Shown: positions 43,308 to 53,039, counted from the stretch's first letter. The stretch is 64,000 nt of DNA from Pseudobdellovibrio exovorus JSS (GCF_000348725.1 NC_020813.1:248001-312000), one strand, 5' to 3'. Notes: a model not told the origin generated them from the letters alone. Translations and numbers: made by a program.

Positions 43308-43708
43308 GCAGCACTACCAGCAGTCTTCTTATAGGTCTGTTCGATCTTTTCTTTGATATGTTCAGGCGTAAAAGGTTTCAGAATGTAGTTAGATACACCT
43401 GCTTTTACGGCTTCCATCACTTGATGTGTTTCCGCTTCTGCTGTTAGAAGAACAAAAGGAACTGCTTTCATTCGCTCGTCAGCTCTAACCTTTTTCAGAA
43501 GTTCTAATCCCGTGCAGTTAGGCATATTCCAATCGGAAATAATCAACTGAATAGGGGGTGAAGATTGGTTTAAGATATCCCATCCTAGATTGCCATCTGC
43601 AGCGTCTTGAATATCCGTGAAACCAAGGTCTTTTAAATTTTTAATGACGATCTTACGCATCGTCATCATATCATCTAGAACTAAAATACGTGTATTTGCT
43701 GGAAACAT
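43304..43708 (-). CDS. cheY: CheY-type response regulator 1
   Basis: 134 residues of receiver domain only. Acidic pair DD at 12-13, phosphoacceptor D59 (IISDWNMP), T in LLTAEAE and K in ILKPF. No output domain, so it acts on the flagellar motor or another partner. Adjacent to CheX, its probable phosphatase. Confidence 0.92.
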   Translation of the reverse strand: MFPANTRILVLDDMMTMRKIVIKNLKDLGFTDIQDAADGNLGWDILNQSSPPIQLIISDWNMPNCTGLELLKKVRADERMKAVPFVLLTAEAETHQVMEAVKAGVSNYILKPFTPEHIKEKIEQTYKKTAGSAA

Positions 43709-43719
43709 AATAGTTTTTA

Positions 43720-44562
43720 TCAGGCCGCTTGTAGCCTGACTCCTTTCTTTTGATAAATAATAGCGCCATTAGATATCTGCTGATCGTAGTCTGAAGATAG
43801 GCCTAAAAGGCTTTCGCCAGATCCCAGAATCAGATACCCATTTGGCGCTAGGTTTGCGGTGATTCGATCAAGAATTGCAATTTTGTCTTCTACATTTTGA
43901 TAAATCAGAACATTACGGCATAAAATCAGATGGAATTTGTTAGCGAATGTAAAATCTGATTTTAAGTTGAGCTTTTTATATTCAATCAGACTCGTCAGTT
44001 GCGGTGATGCTACCCAGTGATCTTGTTCATCCTTGCGGAAATACTTGACCAAATGAGTTGTCGGCAAACCACGTTGAACTTCTAATTGTGTGTAGCGGGC
44101 CTCTTGAGCTTTTTTTAAAACACGCTCAGATATATCCGTTGCTAAAATGTCGACAGAAAATGGATTAGCACTTTTCGCTGCTAATTCGCGTGACAACATA
44201 GCTAAAGAAAGAGCCTCTTGTCCGGTAGAGCTAGCTGCTGACCACACACGTAACTTTTCATTCGGAGCTAAAGATGCAGCTAAGTTTCCTAGGATATCCG
44301 TTTCGATAGCTCGGAATACCTTGGGATCACGAAAAAAAGAAGTTTCGTTATTGGTGGCAGTATCTAATAGTAATTGCTTAGCGGTTTCCGAAAAACCAGT
44401 TTTAGTTTTTTCATAAAGAGCTTCTATGCTAGGTAGATCTAGGAATTTAGCAATAGTCTCTAGGCGATTTTGTAACTGAAAACTGTTGTGATCAGAATAG
44501 ACAATCCCTAATTCGGATTGGATAAAATCGGCAAAGAACTTTAAGATTTCATTATGCTGCAT
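43720..44562 (-). CDS. cheR: CheR methyltransferase
   Basis: 280 residues. N-terminal helical CheR_N, then SAM domain: VWSAASSTGQEALSLAMLS, LATDISERVLKKAQ, LILCRNVLIYQN, and GYLILGSGESLLG. These are the standard CheR motifs. It methylates glutamates on the chemoreceptor. Start overlaps the CheY2 gene by 11 bp. No C-terminal pentapeptide-tether or TPR domain. Confidence 0.95.
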   Translation of the reverse strand: MQHNEILKFFADFIQSELGIVYSDHNSFQLQNRLETIAKFLDLPSIEALYEKTKTGFSETAKQLLLDTATNNETSFFRDPKVFRAIETDILGNLAASLAPNEKLRVWSAASSTGQEALSLAMLSRELAAKSANPFSVDILATDISERVLKKAQEARYTQLEVQRGLPTTHLVKYFRKDEQDHWVASPQLTSLIEYKKLNLKSDFTFANKFHLILCRNVLIYQNVEDKIAILDRITANLAPNGYLILGSGESLLGLSSDYDQQISNGAIIYQKKGVRLQAA

Positions 44563-44932
44563 AGGGAAAGTTCTTTCCAGTGACGTAACTTATTTTTTCA
44601 AAAAGAATATCAATAGTAAAAGGCTTCATCATGTATTCGCTAACTCCTGCATCTAACATTCTTTGAATATCTTCTACAGAGTTGCGAGTCGTTGTCATAA
44701 TGACCGGAGTCGACACATCCATTTTTTTAATTTGTTCTAGTGTGTCGGGGCCATTCAGAATGGGCATCTCCCAATCCAATAGAATTAAGTCGAAATGATT
44801 TTCTTTAAGAGCCTCAAGGCCTTGTGCCCCATCCATTGCGGAGGAAACTTGGATGCCTGAAGCCTTGTTTAAAAGGCTTTTAGTAAAAGCGTGTACAGAG
44901 CGAGTGTCATCAATAATCAGAATATGAAACAT
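44552..44932 (-). CDS. cheY: CheY-type response regulator 2
   Basis: 126 residues of receiver domain: DD at 8-9, phosphoacceptor D53 (ILLDWEMP), T in IMTTT and K in MMKPF. Second single-domain CheY in the operon. Such pairs can work as motor switch and phosphate sink, but which is which cannot be told from sequence. Confidence 0.92.
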   Translation of the reverse strand: MFHILIIDDTRSVHAFTKSLLNKASGIQVSSAMDGAQGLEALKENHFDLILLDWEMPILNGPDTLEQIKKMDVSTPVIMTTTRNSVEDIQRMLDAGVSEYMMKPFTIDILFEKISYVTGKNFPYAA

Positions 44933-44934
44933 AT

Positions 44935-46050
44935 CTATTTGTCTCCTGATGCGGCGGCGGATGTGCGACTGACGCCAACTTTGTCGCGAATGATAGAAGT
45001 AATTTCTTGGGGGGTAGCAATTTTGTCATAGGCACCACTGCTGAAGACAGCTTTTGGCATTCCATAGACGACGCAAGTACTTTCATTTTGAATAACAACT
45101 GCGCCACTAGATTTTTTGACGGCAACAGCTCCATCTTTTCCATCTTCACCCATGCCCGTTAGAACAAAGGCAAGACATTTATCTTTAAAGACAGATGCAG
45201 CCGAAACAAATAAAGGATCGACAGCGGGGCGGACTGAATGAATTTGAGGTCCTTGATCTAAAACAAGAGTTGCATGGTCACGCGTTCCTTGAACGCGCAT
45301 ATGATAATTACCTGCGGCTACATAGATATGATTTTTTTCTAAAACCATGCCGTGCTTAGCTTCGCTGGCTGGGATTCCGCTACAGCGACTAAGGCGCTCT
45401 GCAAAGCTAGCTGTGAAAATCGGGGGCATATGTTGTGCAATTAAAATCGGGCAGTCGACAGAAGATCCCAAGTCTGAAAAGATCTTTTCTAATACAGTAG
45501 GGCCACCAGTAGATGAGCCAATAAGGATAACTTGAGGTCGCATCGCTTCCCATAGGACTTTGACAAAGCTAGTTTCTGTCTTGGACGTCGTCATAGGGGC
45601 TGAAGAGGTTGTGACTGCCGGAGCCACATGCGGAAATAAAACACTGACTTTAGGAAGCAATAATTTTTTAATCTTTTCTGCAGGATTCTGAAAAGGCTCA
45701 TTGGTATTACTGGCATCAGAACTAGGCTTGGAAATAAAATCACTGGCGCCAAGACGTAGAGCCTCTAGTGTAATCTCGGCTCCACGCTTTGAAGATGAAG
45801 AAAATAGGATAACCTTTGTTTTTAACGAAAGCTTTTGCATTTCGCGTAAAGTTTCAAGGCCATCCAGCACAGGCATTTCTAAATCTAAGATCAAAAGATC
45901 AATTGCAGAGCCAGTCAGACGTTCAATGGCCTGTCTGCCATTAGAAGCTGTGCCGACTACTTCAATCCAAGAGCTATCTTCTAAAGAAGCTCGGATTTGT
46001 GATCGGTACACCACGGAATCATCTGCAATAAGCACTTTGACCTTAGACAT
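44935..46050 (-). CDS. cheB: CheB methylesterase/deamidase
   Basis: 371 residues: receiver domain with D in LLILDLEMP (residues about 54-57), a Ser/Thr/Pro-rich linker, then the esterase with GSSTGGP (catalytic Ser), AQHMPP (His) and GMGEDGKDG (Asp). It demethylates receptor glutamates and is activated by phosphorylation from CheA. Stop lies two bases before the CheY2 start. Confidence 0.95.
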   Translation of the reverse strand: MSKVKVLIADDSVVYRSQIRASLEDSSWIEVVGTASNGRQAIERLTGSAIDLLILDLEMPVLDGLETLREMQKLSLKTKVILFSSSSKRGAEITLEALRLGASDFISKPSSDASNTNEPFQNPAEKIKKLLLPKVSVLFPHVAPAVTTSSAPMTTSKTETSFVKVLWEAMRPQVILIGSSTGGPTVLEKIFSDLGSSVDCPILIAQHMPPIFTASFAERLSRCSGIPASEAKHGMVLEKNHIYVAAGNYHMRVQGTRDHATLVLDQGPQIHSVRPAVDPLFVSAASVFKDKCLAFVLTGMGEDGKDGAVAVKKSSGAVVIQNESTCVVYGMPKAVFSSGAYDKIATPQEITSIIRDKVGVSRTSAAASGDK

Positions 46051-46063
46051 TCACTGCCACCTA

Positions 46064-48022
46064 TTACTTGTGTGCTTTTTTAACTAAGTCTGAAAGTTTG
46101 TCTGCTAAAAGACTTAAATCTTTTGCCGCCACTAACGTTTTTTCAGAGCTGACGTTGCTTGCATGCGCTGTCTGTGAAACTACTTTTACAGTGCTCGCAA
46201 TGTTTTCTACGCTTTTTTGTGATTCTAGAACCACGCGTGAAATTTCGTTTGTTGTAGCTGTTTGCTCTTCGACAGCCGTTGCAACGACAGTTGATAGACC
46301 ATTTAGTTTTTCGATAGCTTGGGCAATGCTGCCAATAGCGGTTACAGCACCTTGAGTGTCATTTTGGATAGCACTGATTTTTTGTGTGATATCATCAGTT
46401 GCCTTAGCCGTTTGTTTTGCCAGTTCCTTCACTTCGTTGGCCACAACTGCGAAACCTTTACCAGCTTCACCAGCGCGGGCAGCTTCAATTGTCGCATTCA
46501 GAGCTAAGAGGTTGGTTTGTTGAGCGATCGAACTGATCACTTTTACAACATCACCAATTTCTTTACTGCTAGAACCTAATTTTGTAATGATTGCATTAGA
46601 TTCTTGAGCTCTTTCTAAAGTGGATTTCGCCATTTGAGCTGACTCACTTGTCGAACGGCCGATTTCTTTAATAGAAGCGACCATTTCTTCCATATTCGTT
46701 GCTACTGTTTGCACACCAGCAGAAACACCTTCGGCTGATACTGCCGCAGAGTCAGACTCTTTACTTGCTTGATTTGCCACTTTTGACATTTCAGTAGCAG
46801 TTGTTGTCAATTCAGCAGAAGAGCTTCCTAAAGATGAAGCGATCTCTTGAATTTCGTTGATGATCTGTTGCTCGGTTACGTCGATAGCAATTTTAATAAT
46901 TTTATTAACATGGCCTTCGTCGTTTCTAACAGGAGCGTAGACCGCCTGTAAGAAGATTTCTTTACCGCTTTTTGAAAAACGTCTGAAAATACCTTTTTTC
47001 GGTTGTCCCGCTTTTAAATCCGCCCAAAATTTTACATAGTCAGGACTGCTGGCTTCGGCAGGGTCACAGAAGTTGCGGTGATGTTGACCTTTAACTTCGT
47101 TTTCTGCATATTCCATCGCGTCTTGGAAATTTTTATTGTAAGTTAAAACATGTCCGCCAGTGTCGAACTCAATATAAGCAAATGATGAATCGATTGCTTG
47201 TAAGATGCCGCTTAAGTGCTGTGCGATATATTGGCGTTCGAGTTCTGCTTGAGTGATATCGTAACGAACTCCAAGATATTTTTTTGGTTTGCCATTTTCA
47301 CCCATGATTGGTGCGACAACAGCATCAACATAATAAGGTGTGCCATCTTTCGCGCGATTTTTGATAACACCACGGAACATTTGGCCTTTGCCGATAGTGC
47401 TCCACATTTCTTTGAAAGTTTCTTTGGGCATATCTGGATGGCGAGTGATATTATGAGGCTGACCTAATAGCTCTTCGCGGCTGTATTTTGAAACTTCCAC
47501 GTATTTATCATTAATGTTGGTGATGTCGCCGCGTAAATTGGCTTCAGACACGATACTTGTCATATTCATAATGTCTGTACGAACTTTCAACTCGGTTCTA
47601 GATTCTGTAATGTCTGTTGCGAACTGTACAATCTTAACTATTTTGCCCGTGCGATCTTGGATAGGATTAAAAGAAGCAGTAACCCAAACATCAAGGCCTG
47701 ATTTTGATTTTAGTTTGTATTCGCCAGAGCAAGTTTCACCTTTGCTTAGTTTTTCCCAGAACTGTCTATAGACCAAACTTTCGACATGAGCTGGTTCACA
47801 GAAAAGACGATGATGTTGTCCTTTAAGTTCCTCTTGAGTGTAACCCAAAAGATTTAGAAAGTTTTCATTGGCACTAACAATAGATCCATCTGGTTGAAAT
47901 TCAACCACAGACTGTGAGCGGTAAACAGCATCTAGAATGGCACTTTGACCACCTGTATTTTTTGCTGTGATAACTTCTGTGATATCGTGAACTTTGTTGT
48001 CTGCTTTTCTGCTAGCTCTCAT
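46064..48022 (-). CDS. Soluble methyl-accepting chemotaxis protein with three PAS domains (BdlA/Aer-like)
   Basis: 652 residues, no membrane helices. PAS1 (about 25-140: [30 protein letters not shown]), PAS2 (about 150-260: [11 protein letters not shown], the Aer-type FAD-binding signature), PAS3 (about 285-390: [10 protein letters not shown]), then a cytoplasmic signalling domain (about 400-652) with tip [25 protein letters not shown]2 suggests redox or oxygen sensing; the HHR-FC motif in PAS1 and PAS3 resembles BdlA, the biofilm-dispersal receptor. Only receptor in the operon. Confidence 0.93.
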   Translation of the reverse strand: MRASRKADNKVHDITEVITAKNTGGQSAILDAVYRSQSVVEFQPDGSIVSANENFLNLLGYTQEELKGQHHRLFCEPAHVESLVYRQFWEKLSKGETCSGEYKLKSKSGLDVWVTASFNPIQDRTGKIVKIVQFATDITESRTELKVRTDIMNMTSIVSEANLRGDITNINDKYVEVSKYSREELLGQPHNITRHPDMPKETFKEMWSTIGKGQMFRGVIKNRAKDGTPYYVDAVVAPIMGENGKPKKYLGVRYDITQAELERQYIAQHLSGILQAIDSSFAYIEFDTGGHVLTYNKNFQDAMEYAENEVKGQHHRNFCDPAEASSPDYVKFWADLKAGQPKKGIFRRFSKSGKEIFLQAVYAPVRNDEGHVNKIIKIAIDVTEQQIINEIQEIASSLGSSSAELTTTATEMSKVANQASKESDSAAVSAEGVSAGVQTVATNMEEMVASIKEIGRSTSESAQMAKSTLERAQESNAIITKLGSSSKEIGDVVKVISSIAQQTNLLALNATIEAARAGEAGKGFAVVANEVKELAKQTAKATDDITQKISAIQNDTQGAVTAIGSIAQAIEKLNGLSTVVATAVEEQTATTNEISRVVLESQKSVENIASTVKVVSQTAHASNVSSEKTLVAAKDLSLLADKLSDLVKKAHK

Positions 48023-48051
48023 TTAGAATCTCCTTATTTATTCTAGATATA

Positions 48052-48537
48052 TTAATTATTTAAATTTGTTGTGGTTTCGTTGGCAGGTGAAAGCTCTTTG
48101 GCAAGGGCTTCTAAATCCAACACACTTAAAAGGGTTCCATTCATTTTATAAATACCTTTTATAAAACGTCTGACTTGTGGCGGGATCGTATCTGGTACGA
48201 CTTCAAAGTCGCTACTATTAACTTCGACCACATCGCCAATAGAATCCACAATAAGCGAAACTAGATTTCCATCAATTTTACAGATAACAGACATTTGGTT
48301 TTGATCCTGCTTTTCTGGTTTGGCATAAATTTCTCTAAGTTCGATAGCTGTCGCTATTTGACCGCGTAGATTGACTAAGCCCTTAACGAAACGGGGAGCC
48401 AAAGGCACTTCAAAAAGATTTGGGCGACCTGCGACTTCTTGAACCTTCATAACTTCAATGCCGAACAAATCACCATCGACATAAAATGTGGTGAGCTGCT
48501 CTGTCGTCTGTTTTTTTACTTGAAATGCAGCACTCAT
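48052..48537 (-). CDS. cheW: CheW coupling protein
   Basis: 161 residues with the CheW double beta-barrel: TTFYVDGDLFGIEVMKVQEVAGRP, FVKGLVNLRGQIATAIELREI and SLIVDSIGDVVEVNSSDFE. It links the receptor to CheA. Overlaps the CheA stop by four bases. Confidence 0.95.
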   Translation of the reverse strand: MSAAFQVKKQTTEQLTTFYVDGDLFGIEVMKVQEVAGRPNLFEVPLAPRFVKGLVNLRGQIATAIELREIYAKPEKQDQNQMSVICKIDGNLVSLIVDSIGDVVEVNSSDFEVVPDTIPPQVRRFIKGIYKMNGTLLSVLDLEALAKELSPANETTTNLNN

Positions 48538-51533
48538 GCGGCACTCGATTCTTGCGTTAGAAGTTGATTGATGGCATTGAGCAGTAGATCTGGTTTCAAT
48601 TTTTCTAAGTAAAGATTGAAACCGGCTTGTTTGCCTTCAGCAATAAACTTTGAGTCGGCGCGTGAGCTTACAGCTAAAAGAGGTGTTTTGATAAAACGTG
48701 GATGCTGTCGAACAGCCTGTGCTAATTGGAATCCATTTAGACGAGGCATTTCAATATCCGAAATGATTAAGTCAAAATGAGCATCATTTTTATTCAAAAA
48801 CTCAAGAGCTTCTTGTCCATCGACAGCAGTTACAACTTCATATCCCACTTTTTCTAAAACAGAGCGGATAGATTTTCGGAAGAAAACAGTGTCTTCAGCC
48901 AAAAGAATCTTACGCGATTGTCCGCTGACAATCGGAGCCTGTATAATAGGGGCTGTAGCCGTTGCCGCAGGAGTTACCGCAGAGGGAGCTTTTGCAATAG
49001 AGCTTTCGGGAAATGAATGTTCGATCAGCTCAAACGGGTCTACAACCACAATAAGCTCTTCAGGAGTGTTTAGATTTCCAAAAATTCCAGAATGTTTTAT
49101 ATGAGTCAAATCTAGTTCTGCTGTTGAAGATAATGTGTCTAAGATATTATCCACTTGCAGGCCATAAAGCTGACCCGCACGACGGATAACAACTGTTGGT
49201 ACAGTCTCTTGTTCTAATTCAGATTGAGGATAGCCCATGGCTTCATTAACTGAAATTAAAGGTAGAATAGAGTCTCCGTAGCGTACAACTGGTTGTTGGC
49301 CAGAGTATTCAACATCTTGTTTCTTAAACTCTTCGATGCGGTGAACATAGCCCAGCACGATCGCGTGTTTTGTTGCTGAATTTGTTTTTACTAACAGATA
49401 GTCTTGTAAGTCTTCTGCCGCTTTGGCTTTTGCATCTTCAAGTTCTGATGTGTTTGTTTTTTCTTGTCCGATTTGAGCAATCTTAGCAATACCCAAAACA
49501 TCAAGAATCAAAGCGACAGAACCATCACCTAGAATGGTGGCGCCAGAGTAAGCCTGCAAAGATTTTAAAAGACGATTCAGCGGCTTCACCACGATATCGG
49601 CTGTATCATACACTTGATCTATAATAAGACCAAAAGATGCTTGTTCGGCATTGAGGATCGCGACATTGATGATGCCATCGGTGTAATTGGTTTCACTGCC
49701 TGTTTTTAAAACCTTATTCAAGTCGACAAGTGGTAAGATGTTTCCACGCAGGCGTAAAACGGGCGCTCCATGTAGATCTTCGATTCTATTTGCAGATGTC
49801 TGATCAACGCGGACAAGCTCTTCCAATTTAACTTGTGGGATGGCAAAAGTACCTGTTCCACATCTAACTGTCAGAGCTGGAATAATAGCTAATGTCAGAG
49901 GGATTTTAATCTTAATAACAGTGCCCGCACCAAAGCGTGACGACAGATCAATCGTACCACCAATGCGTTCGATGTTGGTGCGCACCACATCCATACCGAC
50001 ACCGCGTCCTGAAACATTCGTTACTTTTGCTGCCGTAGAAAAACCCGGAGCAAAGATTAAGTTATTGATTTGTTTTTCTGTTAATTTTGCAGCTTCAGTG
50101 GTGCTGAGGATACCTTTTTCAATGGCCTTTTTAACAAGGACCTCTTGATTTAAACCTTTGCCGTCATCTTGGATGTCGATGATCACTTGTCCGCCTTCAT
50201 GATAGGCGCGAATAGCGATGCTTCCTGCTTCTGGTTTTCCAGTGGCAGATCGTACATCCGGAGTTTCAATTCCATGATCGCAAGAATTGCGCACAATATG
50301 AGTCAATGGATCTTTAATAGCTTCAAGTAAAGACTTATCTAGCTCTGTTTCAGTTCCAGAAAGGCTCAGATGGATTTTCTTTCCTAGATCCTGAGACAAA
50401 TCACGAACGACACGCGTGAACTTACCTAAAACGTTACCGATAGGTTGCATACGTGTCTTCATCATTTCGCCTTGAATTTCGCTAGTAACAACATTCAGGC
50501 GCTTACTGAGACTTAAAAATTCAAGATCTTCTGATTTATTAGAAAATTGCAGAACTTGATTTCGCACTAAAACCATCTCGCCCATTAAGGTCATCAAATT
50601 ATCAAGTAAAGCGACGGGAACGCGAATCGAGCTAGCAGCCTCTGTTTCGGCAGAGTCTTTCACAGCAGCAGGAGCCGCCATAGTCGGCGGAGCTACCTCT
50701 ACAGGAGCCACATTCACCGAGCTGAGTTGTTCTGCGGCTGCATTTAGAACACTGATGACCTGTGGAATCTCACTTACAAGCTCACTATCAGAAATGCCGG
50801 ATTTAGTTTTTTTAAAAAGTTTGTCGGCCACATTCAAACATTGGAAGAGTCCATTTAAGAGTGGCTTTGAAGGCAAGTGTGTTCCACTGCGTACCTTTTC
50901 TAAGCTGGATTCCATCGCGTGTGATAGATCGCCTAAAGAAGTAAAAGAAAAAAGATAAGCTGTACCTTTTAAAGAGTGAACATCGCGATATAAGCTATCT
51001 AAGTTGTCTTTTGCAAAATCGCCACTTTCAATTTTAGAAAGTACTTTCGAGATTCTTTCTAAAATTTCTTCACCTTCAGCCATGAATTCATCTATCGCTT
51101 CTTTTGGAATTTGATGTTGTGATGAAGCCGGTGTGGTTTCTGCTGTTAAAGTAGGCGTAGGTGCTGTAGCCGTTAATGAAACTGTGTTTGCTGGACCAGA
51201 GATAGCGTAATCAAATGATATCGTGTTGCCGTCCAGAATAGACTTGGCTGCATCAATTCCACGCAAAAAGAAATTGATATGCTCTTTAGGTAAGGCAGAG
51301 GCTTCTTTGAACTGCATTAAGATGCTTTCGAGTTCATGTGTATGGGCTTGTAGATGGGTAAGATCCATCATACCAGCAGCACCTTTTAAGTTATGGAAAC
51401 CACGAAATATAGAGTCAAAAGAAGATTTAAAATCAGCGCCCTGATCAAGAGCTAATAAACTTTTTTCTGCTGTGTCTAGCAGTTCTAAAGCTTCAACTTT
51501 AAACTCTTCAAGGTCTTGTTCAGAGAAAGACAT
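48534..51533 (-). CDS. cheA: CheA hybrid histidine kinase with two HPT, two CheW-like domains and a receiver
   Basis: From MSFSEQDLEE (51533; GGAGG upstream), 999 residues. HPT1 has H47 (HNLKGAAGMM), HPT2 has H186 (HSLKGTAYLF), P3 dimer helices about 300-365, kinase about 370-545 (VRNSCDHGIE, DDGKGL, GRGVGMD), CheW domains about 550-685 and 710-840, receiver about 875-995 with D926 (IISDIEMPRL). Two HPT and two CheW domains plus a receiver mark a ChpA-like or FrzE-like relation rather than the E. coli form. Operon lead gene. Confidence 0.94.
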   Translation of the reverse strand: MSFSEQDLEEFKVEALELLDTAEKSLLALDQGADFKSSFDSIFRGFHNLKGAAGMMDLTHLQAHTHELESILMQFKEASALPKEHINFFLRGIDAAKSILDGNTISFDYAISGPANTVSLTATAPTPTLTAETTPASSQHQIPKEAIDEFMAEGEEILERISKVLSKIESGDFAKDNLDSLYRDVHSLKGTAYLFSFTSLGDLSHAMESSLEKVRSGTHLPSKPLLNGLFQCLNVADKLFKKTKSGISDSELVSEIPQVISVLNAAAEQLSSVNVAPVEVAPPTMAAPAAVKDSAETEAASSIRVPVALLDNLMTLMGEMVLVRNQVLQFSNKSEDLEFLSLSKRLNVVTSEIQGEMMKTRMQPIGNVLGKFTRVVRDLSQDLGKKIHLSLSGTETELDKSLLEAIKDPLTHIVRNSCDHGIETPDVRSATGKPEAGSIAIRAYHEGGQVIIDIQDDGKGLNQEVLVKKAIEKGILSTTEAAKLTEKQINNLIFAPGFSTAAKVTNVSGRGVGMDVVRTNIERIGGTIDLSSRFGAGTVIKIKIPLTLAIIPALTVRCGTGTFAIPQVKLEELVRVDQTSANRIEDLHGAPVLRLRGNILPLVDLNKVLKTGSETNYTDGIINVAILNAEQASFGLIIDQVYDTADIVVKPLNRLLKSLQAYSGATILGDGSVALILDVLGIAKIAQIGQEKTNTSELEDAKAKAAEDLQDYLLVKTNSATKHAIVLGYVHRIEEFKKQDVEYSGQQPVVRYGDSILPLISVNEAMGYPQSELEQETVPTVVIRRAGQLYGLQVDNILDTLSSTAELDLTHIKHSGIFGNLNTPEELIVVVDPFELIEHSFPESSIAKAPSAVTPAATATAPIIQAPIVSGQSRKILLAEDTVFFRKSIRSVLEKVGYEVVTAVDGQEALEFLNKNDAHFDLIISDIEMPRLNGFQLAQAVRQHPRFIKTPLLAVSSRADSKFIAEGKQAGFNLYLEKLKPDLLLNAINQLLTQESSAA

Positions 51534-51598
51534 TCGTAAGTGCCTCCAAAGCAATTGTCTGTCAAAAAATTTTTACAACATTATTTTTATGATCGGTG

Positions 51599-51624
51599 AT
51601 ATCGAAAAAAACTAAAGCACTTTA
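51599..51624 (-). promoter_or_regulatory. Possible sigma-28 (FliA)-type promoter of the chemotaxis operon
   Basis: On the minus strand, TAAAGTGC (from 51624) and TTCGATAT (to 51599) resemble TAAAGTTT and GCCGATAA. The spacer is ten bases instead of eleven. It would start transcription about 57 bases before the CheA start. One base off ideal spacing. Confidence 0.35.
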
Positions 51625-51682
51625 GACGATCTTAAATCCAACTTCAGTGAATCCAGTAGAAGGTCTGACAAACAAACTTTAA

Positions 51683-51823
51683 AGAGATTACGGACTAAAA
51701 GATGATTTGAAAGAAAGAACTTGTCTTGTTGTTACTCATGATCAGTGTGAAGTTTTTAGAGTAAACAATCAATTTTTTAGGCCAGTGATTTTGGAAATGT
51801 TATTTGAACAACCAAGAAATTAA
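51683..51823 (+). pseudogene. Possible relic of an ABC-transporter ATPase
   Basis: The 46-residue open frame RDYGLKDDLKERTCLVVTHD... resembles the Walker-B-to-H-loop stretch of an importer ATPase (VVTHDQ.EVF). Just upstream, another frame reads SRRSDKQTLKRLR, which would fit the same domain after a frameshift. No start codon or complete domain is left. Weak call; the tail overlaps the end of the DUF2905 gene. Confidence 0.25.
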
Positions 51824-52012
51824 ACTGATTAGTGCACCAATTAATAAACCAGTCGTGATAGGAAAATAAATCTGCATATTGTCGCGTTTGATGTGAATGT
51901 CTCCGGGAAGTTGTCCAATTTTTAAAGACTGAATCCAACCGAAATGCCAGCCAATACCTGCTGCGATTAATATAAAGCCGAAGACAATAAGAGCTTTTGC
52001 TGTAGAGTCCAT
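51800..52012 (-). CDS. DUF2905 membrane protein
   Basis: 70 residues: helix (about 5-25), IGQLPGDIHIKRDNMQIYFPI, second helix. This is the full DUF2905 signature. Two membrane spans; function unknown. Confidence 0.93.
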   Translation of the reverse strand: MDSTAKALIVFGFILIAAGIGWHFGWIQSLKIGQLPGDIHIKRDNMQIYFPITTGLLIGALISLISWLFK

Positions 52013-52107
52013 AACCTAGAGTATACGGGCATAGACACATTCCCAGAAGCCGAATATAATTTTTTATGCGCTGTTTTATGGTTCAAGCCATAAATAAAGG
52101 AGTCACT

Positions 52108-52626
52108 GTGCAAGGTGAAAGTTTTAAAACATGGTTTTTTAGGCATGGAATGAATTTGTATCCGATGTTTTTTTGCACGGGCGGAAAAGTTCTTTATATT
52201 CAAAAGGACTGGAAATGTGCTCGCGTTCAATTAAAGTTTGGCCTCCGCACGCGCAACTACGTCGGCACAATTTTTGGGGGCAGTCAGTTTTCTGCTGTGG
52301 ACCCTTTTCATATTGTCTTACTCATTAACATCTTCAAAAAGAAATATGTGGTCTGGGATAAAGCCGCAGAAATTAAGTTTAAAAAGCCCGGACGAGGTAA
52401 ACTTAGAACTGAAGTGCGCTATGAAGATGAAGAAATTAAGTACATTCAGCAACAGGCTGAAGAACATGGTCGCTACGAATTTGTCAAAACAGTCGAGTGG
52501 ATTGATGAAGAAGGCGATGTGGTTTCAACTGTCAGTAAAACTATCTACGTCGCAACAAAAGAGTATTTTCGTCAACGTCAGAAAGAAAAGTCCGAACGCA
52601 AATCTGTCAGCGACCAAAATTCATAA
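52108..52626 (+). CDS. DUF4442-like hotdog-fold protein (thioesterase-like)
   Basis: The GTG at 52108 follows AAAGGAG at a five-base spacing and gives 172 residues; the frame is open to 52066. ALRTRNYVGTIFGGSQFSAVDPFHIVLL-like sequence (GTIFGGSQFSAVDP) is the DUF4442 pattern, distantly related to acyl-CoA thioesterases. C-terminus is charged. Convergent with the ATL gene. Confidence 0.75.
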   Translation: MQGESFKTWFFRHGMNLYPMFFCTGGKVLYIQKDWKCARVQLKFGLRTRNYVGTIFGGSQFSAVDPFHIVLLINIFKKKYVVWDKAAEIKFKKPGRGKLRTEVRYEDEEIKYIQQQAEEHGRYEFVKTVEWIDEEGDVVSTVSKTIYVATKEYFRQRQKEKSERKSVSDQNS

Positions 52627-52637
52627 AACAATAGCAG

Positions 52638-53039
52638 CTAGCGGAACATCTGAGGCTTGCGCAGATTCGTTTTCTTAGGGGACTTCTTTAAGGAAGTCTT
52701 GGGAATTGTTTTGCTCCATTGAAATTTTTTGAAATCGACGTGGCTTGCGGATAAAAATAAAACCCCTTCATCTAAAAGGCGTTTGCGCTGTTCGCGGTGG
52801 TGCTTGCGATCTGCAGGAATGGCAATAAGTCCTTGTGAGTTGACCACTCGATGCCAAGGAAGGTCGTAGGCATCAGAACAGGAATGTAGAATCCAGACGA
52901 CGCCACGGGCTCCACCAGAGTTCCCTGCTAAAGTGGCAATTTGGCCATAGCTGGCAACACGTCCCTTAGGAATTTTTTTGATAACTTGAATTACTTTCTT
53001 AGTAAAAGGCGTCAGTTCGCGGGGCTGTTTAGACTTCAT
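52638..53039 (-). CDS. Alkyltransferase-like protein (ATL)
   Basis: From the ATG at 53039, 133 residues. MGMT-type DNA-binding domain with FTKKVIQVIKKIPKGRVASYGQIA and GVVWILHSCSD, but the active site is PWHRV, Trp replacing the Cys of PCHRV. ATLs flag O6-alkylguanine for nucleotide excision repair and cannot transfer the alkyl group. A catalytic Ogt is encoded at 62135. Confidence 0.9.
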   Translation of the reverse strand: MKSKQPRELTPFTKKVIQVIKKIPKGRVASYGQIATLAGNSGGARGVVWILHSCSDAYDLPWHRVVNSQGLIAIPADRKHHREQRKRLLDEGVLFLSASHVDFKKFQWSKTIPKTSLKKSPKKTNLRKPQMFR

